From CAZTAO01 sp964611645 (GTDB lineage: Bacteria > Armatimonadota > UBA5829): a stretch of DNA of 8,036 bases. The notes beneath the pieces are model-generated. The model saw only the letters and a list, made by a program, of their open reading frames with translations. It was not told the DNA's origin and ran no database searches. The stretch lies in the NCBI GenBank assembly GCA_964611645.1, contig CAZTAO010000115.1, positions 1 through 8,036 of the forward strand, written 5' to 3'. Positions 1 to 5,951 of this stretch are shown piece after piece. The position numbers and the translations under genes were made by a program. Each line of letters starts with the position of its first letter. The stretch's first letter is position 1.

Positions 1-194
1 GGAGCGCTAAGTACGATTTCCGGGTCTTCCTGCTCCACCTCGGGCTGATAGGAGATGAGTTCAAATCGGCTCGCAAGCATCTTCTGAACGCTATGCCTGG
101 GGATGCTGCCTGGAAGAACGGACGACCCGCCAAGGTGAAAAAGCCCGCAGCCGACACCGTGGTCACCACGGAGGTGTCCTGTGGAACGAACTAA
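1..194 (+). CDS. C-terminal end of a probable amidoligase family protein (5' partial)
   Basis: An open frame starting at base 3 runs off the left edge and stops at TAA 192-194; 63 residues are visible. The stretch KYDFRVFLLHLGLIGDEF, followed by KSARKHLL and GDAAWKNGRPAK, resembles the C-terminal tail of phage and prophage amidoligase-family proteins (ATP-dependent COOH-NH2 ligases of the glutamine-synthetase fold) as I remember them. The catalytic part lies outside the window, so no active-site residue can be checked. The next gene is a DUF5049-type protein, a frequent neighbour of such amidoligases in Firmicutes phages, and a glutamine amidotransferase follows; both support the call. The tail ends in a Lys/Pro/Ala-rich linker and overlaps the next gene by 14 bases, implying translational coupling. 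Coding status is fairly sure; the family is an inference from a tail-only match. Confidence 0.55.
   Translation, partial: SAKYDFRVFLLHLGLIGDEFKSARKHLLNAMPGDAAWKNGRPAKVKKPAADTVVTTEVSCGTN
170..176 (+). promoter_or_regulatory. Ribosome binding site GGAGGTG selecting the GTG start at 181
   Basis: GGAGGTG lies four bases before GTG 181, inside the end of the upstream gene. No ATG in this frame has a comparable site, so the GTG is the likely start of the DUF5049-type gene. Confidence 0.7.
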
Positions 195-432
195 GAAGGG
201 CAATCCCGTGATAGTCACCGCCGAAGTGCTGGAGGGCCTGGAAGCAGTCAGGCTCTCTGGCAAAACCAACATGCTTGATGCTCCCAGGGTAATTGAGATT
301 GCCCTCCAGATGGGGCACGTAGAGGCGGCACTGTGGGTGTATGACAATAGGAGGGAATTCGCCGCGGGAATCTTCGTGGGTTTCCAGGCACATCATATTC
401 TTGACAGCACGGTCCCGGGAGGTGACTCCTGA
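181..432 (+). CDS. DUF5049-like small protein
   Basis: This 83-residue protein starts at GTG 181 behind a strong Shine-Dalgarno site. Residues about 11-70 match the pattern I know for DUF5049, a small phage and prophage family: V..EVLEGLEAVRLSGKTNM, then LD...VIEIALQMGHVEAALWVYD, then a short aromatic end. The family's molecular function is unknown; it often sits beside amidoligase and gamma-glutamyl-transfer genes in phage genomes. Two helices with a conserved GKTNM turn are visible, and there is no signal peptide or membrane segment. The final HHILDSTVPGGDS extension is probably not part of the domain. The gene overlaps the amidoligase end by 14 bases and shares an ATGA junction with the next gene. 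The family call is from memory and moderately confident. Confidence 0.72.
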   Translation: MERTKKGNPVIVTAEVLEGLEAVRLSGKTNMLDAPRVIEIALQMGHVEAALWVYDNRREFAAGIFVGFQAHHILDSTVPGGDS

Positions 433-659
433 TGCGCGGACAGAGCACGAAACTACTGAGAATGAACGGCGAAGGCAACCGCGAGGGTTCTGAGTATACG
501 CTTCTCCGGCTGCGCTATAGCGTAGATATCTACCTGGTTCGCAACATGCATACCTCGCTGGCGGGACACGTGACCATTACCGAGGACGCATTCCCGACCG
601 CCAGTGAAGCGGTCGACTATATGGCTGGCGAGGCGCTGGCCGGCAAGGGAGGTAATTGA
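432..659 (+). CDS. Small hypothetical protein (75 aa)
   Basis: The ATG at 432 overlaps the preceding stop (ATGA) and has GGAGGTGAC at 418-426 as its ribosome binding site, so translation is probably coupled. I do not recognise a family. Residues about 20-50 (YTLLRLRYSVDIYLVRN, then LAGHVTITEDAF) look like a three-stranded beta meander, followed by an acidic helix (ASEAVDYMAGEALAG). A later ATG at 462 has no good ribosome binding site and would remove only the polar N terminus. There is no signal peptide, transmembrane segment or catalytic motif. Its position between the DUF5049 gene and the amidotransferase suggests a small accessory subunit or adaptor, but nothing in the sequence proves this. 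Confidence 0.75.
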   Translation: MRGQSTKLLRMNGEGNREGSEYTLLRLRYSVDIYLVRNMHTSLAGHVTITEDAFPTASEAVDYMAGEALAGKGGN

Positions 660-662
660 CCT

Positions 663-1481
663 ATGTGTGGACTGGCAGGTGTAGTGATTTCAGAGCTTCC
701 TTGGAGCGCGCGAGAGTTGCGGGAGATTGGCGAATTGTTCGGCAGGCTCTTGGTTGGCAGCGAACACCGGGGGCCGCACGCCACGGGCGTTGCGTTGGTG
801 GGTTCAAACTGTGATTACTTAGTCAGCAAAGCCCCCTTACCAGCCTCCAGGTTTGTTGGGAGTCGAGACTACCGCGCGGTTCTGGACAGGCTCGATAATG
901 ATACAACCCTGCTCATGGGCCACACCCGCTGGCCGACCCGGGGGAGCCATCTGGACAATGCCAACAATCATCCGCTGTGTTCGGGTGGAGAACACCAGAC
1001 TCACGGAATCGGCCCGAGCCGCGGCGTCGTTTTACTGACCCATAATGGCCATATCGCAAATCACGAGCTGCTCACGCAGGCTTTTGGGCTAGAACGGGCG
1101 GCTGAGGTAGACAGTGAGGTAATCCTTCGCCTGGCTGAGAGAAACGCCACCGAGTCTGGCATCGATCCGGTCGGCTTCGCCAATGACCTTGCGCTGTGCC
1201 GGGGGCGGCTGTCTGTCATTGCCGCAGCTACCAGCCAGCCGAACCGAATCCTGCTGGTGAAGGGCAACCGGCCGCTGGAGGTCTGGCGTAACCAGAGGCG
1301 CGGACTTATTGCCTACGCATCTGAATTGGCGATCTTGGACGAGGCCATTGGCTCCCAGCCCGGTTGGGAAGAGGTGCGCATTCCCCCCTGGACTCTTGTG
1401 GTTGTAGACGTTGGGGCGGGAATTGCACTAGTCGCGCATCCCATCCCCCACGTCATTGGGAGGAAGAAGCAATGCCGCTGA
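663..1481 (+). CDS. Class II glutamine amidotransferase domain protein
   Basis: This 272-residue protein is a stand-alone N-terminal-nucleophile glutaminase domain. It releases ammonia from glutamine with Cys2 as nucleophile once the initiator Met is removed (MCGLAGVV). Visible signatures are EHRGPHATG (residues 34-42), GHTRWPTRG (86-94, the glutamine-binding Arg loop), NNHPL (101-105), THNGHIANH (126-134, oxyanion Asn128-Gly129), VDSEV (149-153) and ASELAIL (219-225). It has no fused sugar isomerase, asparagine synthetase or PRPP transferase domain, so it is not a complete GlmS, AsnB or PurF. An acceptor partner is needed, and the amidoligase two genes upstream of the intervening small genes is the obvious candidate. 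GGAGGT at 648-653 sets the start. The 3' end overlaps the next gene by 10 bases. Family assignment is firm; the pathway is inferred. Confidence 0.93.
   Translation: MCGLAGVVISELPWSARELREIGELFGRLLVGSEHRGPHATGVALVGSNCDYLVSKAPLPASRFVGSRDYRAVLDRLDNDTTLLMGHTRWPTRGSHLDNANNHPLCSGGEHQTHGIGPSRGVVLLTHNGHIANHELLTQAFGLERAAEVDSEVILRLAERNATESGIDPVGFANDLALCRGRLSVIAAATSQPNRILLVKGNRPLEVWRNQRRGLIAYASELAILDEAIGSQPGWEEVRIPPWTLVVVDVGAGIALVAHPIPHVIGRKKQCR
1458..1466 (+). promoter_or_regulatory. Ribosome binding site for the ATG at 1472
   Basis: GGGAGGAAG lies five bases before ATG 1472. The same frame is open further upstream to an ATG at 1364, deep inside the amidotransferase gene, but that ATG has no comparable site. 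The downstream start is therefore preferred. Confidence 0.7.
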
Positions 1482-2107
1482 CACTCGTTCTGGAAACAGA
1501 TGGCGGCATCTCGGAATTCACTATGCACCCCGTTGATCGCAAGAGCCGCCAGAGAGTTACCAAGAAACTGGCGGTAGACTCCCTGGGACGCGAATGCAGT
1601 CGGGCGCTGCTGACATATGACGGGCTGGTTCTGCACTCCGGCGCTGTTGCACAACTGTACGAAGACTTGGACGGCAACAGCGTCGAGCACCGCGATGTAC
1701 TGCAGACCGACGAAATGGGCGCGACCTTGCGCAACCTCGCGGCAACGGTCGGTAGGCCGCAGAGACCAGTAGGGCCGATAGTGGCAGACGAACTGTTGGA
1801 GTATACTGTTCTGAAAGCATATGCTCTTCTGCCAATAGCAATGGCTCGGGACTTGAGAGACTCCCTTGCTGACGGCGACATCTACCGGGTTGCGTTCAGG
1901 CCGCGCGCCTCGGTCGCGGACCATCCCGCATTCCTGTTCTCCAATCACAATGGCGTATTCCTCCTACAATGCAAACCTTGCCTCGTAGAGTTCGTACGGC
2001 TCGATCAGCCCATTGTTTTGGAGGATGAAATGGATGATGAAGATGACCTCTGGGACGGCTGGCAGGTCAACACCGGCTCGGATGCCATTGGAGGTGACTC
2101 GTGGTAA
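1472..2107 (+). CDS. Conserved-looking hypothetical protein (211 aa), operon component
   Basis: I cannot assign a named family. The N terminus (residues 1-40, MPLTLVLETDGGISEFTMHP, then a basic RKSRQRVTKK stretch) looks beta-rich. Residues 41-85 (ALLTYDGLVLHSGAVAQLYE, then DVLQTDEMG) read like a small beta module with repeated short strands. Residues 90-105 form a Gly/Pro-rich linker (VGRPQRPVGPI), followed by a helix (ADELLEYTVLKAYALLP). Residues 150-175 form a hydrophobic beta segment (AFLFSNHNGVFLLQCKPC). The C terminus is strongly acidic (EDEMDDEDDLWDGW, 184-197). No enzyme motif, signal peptide or membrane helix is seen. The start overlaps the amidotransferase by 10 bases and the end overlaps the next gene by 7, so it should be made in step with both. 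It may be a scaffold or subunit paired with the 236-residue protein; this is inference. Confidence 0.82.
   Translation: MPLTLVLETDGGISEFTMHPVDRKSRQRVTKKLAVDSLGRECSRALLTYDGLVLHSGAVAQLYEDLDGNSVEHRDVLQTDEMGATLRNLAATVGRPQRPVGPIVADELLEYTVLKAYALLPIAMARDLRDSLADGDIYRVAFRPRASVADHPAFLFSNHNGVFLLQCKPCLVEFVRLDQPIVLEDEMDDEDDLWDGWQVNTGSDAIGGDSW
2090..2097 (+). promoter_or_regulatory. Ribosome binding site GGAGGTGA selecting the GTG start at 2101
   Basis: GGAGGTGA ends three bases before GTG 2101, within the last codons of the 211-residue gene. It supports the GTG start over the internal ATG codons. Confidence 0.65.
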
Positions 2108-2811
2108 GAGTCCGTAGAATCCAGCTTGCCGACCACCGGGGCCGGGACGCGACGGTTCTGCTGGTTCCGGTGGGTGAGACTACCAAACGGCTGCACCAGG
2201 ATTTGGAAGGCAAGCCGGTGCAGAACGCGCGCAGGATTCGCGCCACAGGGTGTAACAGCGCCGAAGGGTTGCTTGCCCGATACCCCGACCCCGACGAATT
2301 GGCTCGCACACTCATTGCCGAGGATCCCGATATTGATATTGAAGTGACGGGTCGGGCCACAGGCCAGTGTGATAGGGTTCATTTGGATGGCGACGGTAAG
2401 ATTCTATATGCCCCGTCAATCTTGGAAGCGCGATATGGCGCTGACGGCATCGAGCAGGAACGGCGTCCGCTGACTGTTCGCCCGTCGAATCTGGTCGCGC
2501 CCCCGGTCTGGTCCGGCGAGCTGCTGCCACGCGGCGATATTCTGCGAACCTACGCGTTAACCAGGGCCTATCAGATAATGCACTCCAACGCTCTGGAATT
2601 CGACTTCCTGTATGGCATGGCTGCCTTTCTCGGCGAGCGAAATGCCGTGGCGCGGGTCGGGTCCGGGAGGCGAGGCAATGGTCCACTGATTCTGGAACGC
2701 AACGGTCCCAAGTATCGCGGGTTCTTGGATGGCAGGGTGCAAGACAATGCAATGCGGCTGGTGCTGTACCTTGCAGCGTTTGAGCTTGCTATGCCGGAGG
2801 ACAGGCTATGA
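2101..2811 (+). CDS. Conserved-looking hypothetical protein (236 aa), operon component
   Basis: The start is GTG 2101, overlapping the previous gene by 7 bases; the end forms an ATGA overlap with the fusion gene. No named family is recognised. Residues 1-80 mix strands with a helix carrying YPDPDELARTLIAEDPDID. Residues 83-110 look like a Gly/Asp-turn beta hairpin (GRATGQCDRVHLDGDGKILY). Residues 136-180 (VWSGELLPRGDILRTYALTR, then AYQIMHSNALEFDFLYGMAAFL) are helical with an aromatic patch. Residues 186-215 have a glycine-rich turn (GSGRRGNGPLILERNGPKYR, then GFLDGR), followed by a final beta strand and helix. The GSGRRGNGP and YRGFLDGR stretches look conserved enough to be functional, but I see no known nucleotide-binding or catalytic signature. 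Immediate coupling to the ligase-AAA+ gene suggests a direct partner of that protein. Confidence 0.82.
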   Translation: MVRVRRIQLADHRGRDATVLLVPVGETTKRLHQDLEGKPVQNARRIRATGCNSAEGLLARYPDPDELARTLIAEDPDIDIEVTGRATGQCDRVHLDGDGKILYAPSILEARYGADGIEQERRPLTVRPSNLVAPPVWSGELLPRGDILRTYALTRAYQIMHSNALEFDFLYGMAAFLGERNAVARVGSGRRGNGPLILERNGPKYRGFLDGRVQDNAMRLVLYLAAFELAMPEDRL

Positions 2812-5800
2812 GCATAGTAGTTGCTGGCAGAGGTAGGCCACTTGGTTCTGGTATGATATACCCCGCGGATTCGCTCCGTGACCCCGAGCTTGCTGCGGTG
2901 CTCGCCTCCTACAAGCAGAACGTCGCAGGCGCATACACAAGCATGGCGCCTGACAGCATCGCTTCGACAGTGCCCGCCGGAACCCACACTGTTTCGACCA
3001 AGGTAGATGGCGAGCAGTGGTTTCTGTGCAAAGACGCCGATGGTGCCTTGCTCGTCTCGCCCAACGGCAAGGTCATAGCTGGCGTTCCCGTCACCGAAGA
3101 AGCCGACAGTGTACTATCTGGTTGGAACGGCGTGCTCGCTGGCGAACTATATGCCACAGTGGATACAGGTCGCACTCGCGTGTTCGACCTGCACTCAGCG
3201 ATGGGCGGTGGGGCCAGTGCTCAAGTGGAGCGGCTGCGGTTTGCCGCGTTCGATATTCTGAGAGATGGTGACCGGGACTGCCGGGAGATTCCATTCCCGG
3301 ACCGAGCCAAACGGATTGCTGAGTTGTTGGGTTCGGGCAGACTGGTTCGTGCGGCTGACTTCACCGAAGTAGACGGGGCCACTGGCGTAACAGCGTTCTT
3401 CGCAGGGAGAATGGACGCCGGCGAGGAGGGCATTGTTGTCCGCTGCATAGATGGGCGGGTGTTCAAGATTAAGCCCCGGGTTACTATAGACGCGGCGGTT
3501 GTGGCGTACACGAAAACAGCATCGGGTGTTGGCGAGTTGCTGTTGGCTCTCATGCCCAACGATCAAGCAGGCAGCCAACAGACAATGCAACTCATCGGCC
3601 GGGTGGACATCGGCTTCAGCCGGGAGGAGAAAACTGAACTGGCTACGCGCCTGTCGCCGCTGAAATGCGAATGTGCCCTCAATCTCTCCAGCCGAAGCGG
3701 TCTGCCATATCACTGGGTCCGACCCGAGATGGTTGTCGAGGTTGCCTGCCATGAGCTGTTGACAGCCAACAGCGATGGTGAAACGATCCGCCGATGGCGC
3801 CTGACTCACGATAAGTCAGATTGGCAGCCGATAGGTAAGGCTCCAAGCGTCAGCATGCGCGATGCCGTATTCGTGCGGGTCCGGGAAGACAAGACTGCAG
3901 CCCTGCCGGACGTCCGGTGGTCACAAGTGACTGACCTTGTTGCGTTGCCCGATCCCACCGTTGATGTTACTGATCTGCCCAAGTCCGATGTCATACGCCG
4001 TGAGGTCTACACCAAGGCCGTCCGCGATTGCGGCGTCGCCGTCCGAAAGCTTGTTGCCTGGAAGACCAACAAGGATGATGTTGACCTGCGGTACCCAGTC
4101 TACGCCGCCATGTTCACTGATTACTCACCCGCACGGCAGGATCCCGTCAAAACCGAACTCCGCGTCGCCTGCAGCGTTGAACGGATTACGAGCATGGCCG
4201 AGAACTGGCTTGCGGAGAACGTCAGGCGGGGATGGGAGTGCGCCGCCAAGATGGGGGATGTGGTCACGGGTCTGGAACAAGCAACCAGGGCCATCCGCGC
4301 CACAGGGGATTTGCACAGCCTGACCGTATCATTCGCCAGGAGCACTTCTCCTACATTCCCCATCGTCCGCAAGAGGCTGAACGCGCTGGCTGAACTTGGC
4401 AACCTGAACGTCACAACCGACGATGCGGGAAAGGAAGTATGGTTCGAACTGCACATCGCTGGCGGGCTGGTGGAGAGCTATCGACGGATTACCAATCTGC
4501 TTTCACTGGTGCGCCGTTGGAAGACGACCGAGGTATCCCTTGATGGCGAAACTCTCGACAAGTACGCAGTAGACAATGTTCTGAATCGGATCGAGGAGGT
4601 TCGCCAGTGTTGGAGCAGGCGTAAAGCCACAGGTCCAGCGGGGTGCCGACGCGATTGTGCCCTCGGCTGCCGGGCACTATGTATTACCCCGTCGCACAGA
4701 TTTCTGGAGGGAGCGTTCATCACGGAGCCACAGTGGTACGGTGTGGGTGAGTATAAGTCTGGTCGGGTAATAATAGACAAACCTGGACTGATAGCGCAGA
4801 TCGACCGGCGCAGGAACCGACTTCTGGACTGCTGCCCGTGCTTTGACAGGAATGCCATACTCACTGCGATACAGGGTCTGCCTGACGTCTTGTCACCCGA
4901 TGAACCCGGCTACCAACTGGTTTACAAACGGGACGATGGACTCGCCGCCTGGGTCTGGCCCGAACATGCATCGTTGCCCTCCAGACTGGGGGCACGTGGC
5001 GCGCAACCCCGCAATGCACAGGCAGGCAACAACGGCACCGGCCTGGTGATATCCGGAGTTCCTGCACGTCCGGTGCGACCTCGCCATATTCCACCAGCGA
5101 CGTTCGGCGATGTGTGCGGCCAGGAAGCGGCCGTGGAGGCGGTGCGCGACCTGATTGAACTACCGATGAAACATGGCCGGCTATTTGAAGCAGTAGGGGT
5201 CACTGCAAAACCCAGCGGCGTGATACTCGCTGGCCCACCCGGAACAGGCAAGACACTACTGGCCCGCGCGGTTGCAGGCGAATGCGGCGTACATCTGGAA
5301 GTAGTATCCGGTCCGGAACTGCTCAGTCCTTATGTTGGCGCGACTGAACAGGCGCTGCGTGAGGTCTTTGAACGGGCAGGGAAGAACACTCCGTCCCTGA
5401 TACTCTTCGATGAACTGGATGCCATAGCGCCGTCCCGCGCAACCGCCGACGCCCATCACCAGCAGTCTATGGTCGCGCAGTTGCTGGCCCTGCTCGATGG
5501 GCTTGAGTCACGCACGGGCGTATTCGTTCTGGCTACCACCAACCGCCCGAAGTCCATTGACTCTGCATTGCGAAGGCCCGGGCGGTTCGACCGAGTAGTC
5601 TGGATGAAGCTGCCCGACGAGCAGGGGAGGGTGGCGATACTGCGGCATTACCTGAGACCGCTGAAGTTGGACGCGAGCCTTGATGTTGATGCACTGGTCG
5701 CCGATATGTCCACGGCCACCAATGGCGCATCCGGCGCTGATCTCGAATACCTGTGCCAGACGGCGGCGAGGATATGTGTCAAAGAAGGAATGAGTCAGGG

Positions 5801-5873
5801 TATAGTGCCGGAAGCGTTAGCCATAGGCTGGGAACATTTCAATACTGCGCTGACGACGATGGGCCATCCCTGA
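2808..5873 (+). CDS. Fusion: ATP-dependent ligase-type nucleotidyltransferase + OB + Cys-rich region + Cdc48/FtsH-like AAA+ ATPase
   Basis: The ATG at 2808 overlaps the previous stop and follows GGAGGA at 2795-2800. Residues about 60-225 carry ligase motifs in order: KVDGEQ (I, putative AMP-accepting Lys65), SPNGK (84-88), GELYA (112-116), FAAFDIL (III, 145-151), EEGIVVR (IV, 206-212) and FKIKPR (V, 219-224). Residues 228-340 resemble the ligase OB domain, with GRVDIGFS, WVRPEMVVEV (303-312) and a motif VI-like RLTHDK (331-336). Residues 340-760 match nothing I know, but hold C613-x3-C617-x3-C621-x3-C625 and CCPC (675-678). Residues 764-1020 are one AAA+ module: Walker A GPPGTGKT (809-816), pore-loop-like YVG (842-844), Walker B LILFDELD (864-871), sensor 1 ATTNRP (909-914), Arg fingers in RRPGRFDR (922-929) and the C-terminal GASGADLE. 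The protein could join nucleic acid ends or transfer AMP while its hexameric ATPase remodels a substrate. Domain calls are firm; the joint role is inferred. Motif I has Gln where Arg is usual. Confidence 0.92.
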   Translation: MSIVVAGRGRPLGSGMIYPADSLRDPELAAVLASYKQNVAGAYTSMAPDSIASTVPAGTHTVSTKVDGEQWFLCKDADGALLVSPNGKVIAGVPVTEEADSVLSGWNGVLAGELYATVDTGRTRVFDLHSAMGGGASAQVERLRFAAFDILRDGDRDCREIPFPDRAKRIAELLGSGRLVRAADFTEVDGATGVTAFFAGRMDAGEEGIVVRCIDGRVFKIKPRVTIDAAVVAYTKTASGVGELLLALMPNDQAGSQQTMQLIGRVDIGFSREEKTELATRLSPLKCECALNLSSRSGLPYHWVRPEMVVEVACHELLTANSDGETIRRWRLTHDKSDWQPIGKAPSVSMRDAVFVRVREDKTAALPDVRWSQVTDLVALPDPTVDVTDLPKSDVIRREVYTKAVRDCGVAVRKLVAWKTNKDDVDLRYPVYAAMFTDYSPARQDPVKTELRVACSVERITSMAENWLAENVRRGWECAAKMGDVVTGLEQATRAIRATGDLHSLTVSFARSTSPTFPIVRKRLNALAELGNLNVTTDDAGKEVWFELHIAGGLVESYRRITNLLSLVRRWKTTEVSLDGETLDKYAVDNVLNRIEEVRQCWSRRKATGPAGCRRDCALGCRALCITPSHRFLEGAFITEPQWYGVGEYKSGRVIIDKPGLIAQIDRRRNRLLDCCPCFDRNAILTAIQGLPDVLSPDEPGYQLVYKRDDGLAAWVWPEHASLPSRLGARGAQPRNAQAGNNGTGLVISGVPARPVRPRHIPPATFGDVCGQEAAVEAVRDLIELPMKHGRLFEAVGVTAKPSGVILAGPPGTGKTLLARAVAGECGVHLEVVSGPELLSPYVGATEQALREVFERAGKNTPSLILFDELDAIAPSRATADAHHQQSMVAQLLALLDGLESRTGVFVLATTNRPKSIDSALRRPGRFDRVVWMKLPDEQGRVAILRHYLRPLKLDASLDVDALVADMSTATNGASGADLEYLCQTAARICVKEGMSQGIVPEALAIGWEHFNTALTTMGHP

Positions 5874-5930
5874 AGTCCCAAGTAATACTGTCAAATTGCA
5901 GGGCAGTGAAACGAATCTGTCGCGCACAAA

Positions 5931-5951
5931 CAAAGGCAATCTCATTCTTCC
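5931..5951. repeat. Left member of a short inverted repeat flanking the HTH gene
   Basis: CAAAGGCAAT at 5931-5940 is the exact reverse complement of 7161-7170. A second match (TTCTTCC 5945-5951 against GGAAGAA 7151-7157) follows with a one-base difference in spacing. The pair brackets the minus-strand HTH gene and its upstream DNA. It could be degraded terminal inverted repeats, but the second match lies in codons for the Glu-rich C terminus and may be chance. Confidence 0.3.

Noticed and set aside
1364..1471. Upstream extension of the 211-aa gene to an ATG at 1364
   Set aside because: The extra 36 codons overlap the conserved amidotransferase frame and lack a ribosome binding site, while ATG 1472 has GGGAGGAAG at good spacing.
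1313..1948. 211-codon open frame on the minus strand
   Set aside because: It lies opposite the amidotransferase and the 211-aa gene, has no ribosome binding site and encodes a Cys/Gln-rich sequence with no family pattern. It is an antisense shadow.
3195..3809. 204-codon open frame on the minus strand
   Set aside because: It is fully antisense to the ligase motifs of the fusion gene, whose conserved residues prove the plus-strand frame.
5887..5907. Possible terminator between the convergent genes (ACTGTC paired with GGCAGT)
   Set aside because: The stem is only six pairs with one G-T pair and no T run follows on either strand.
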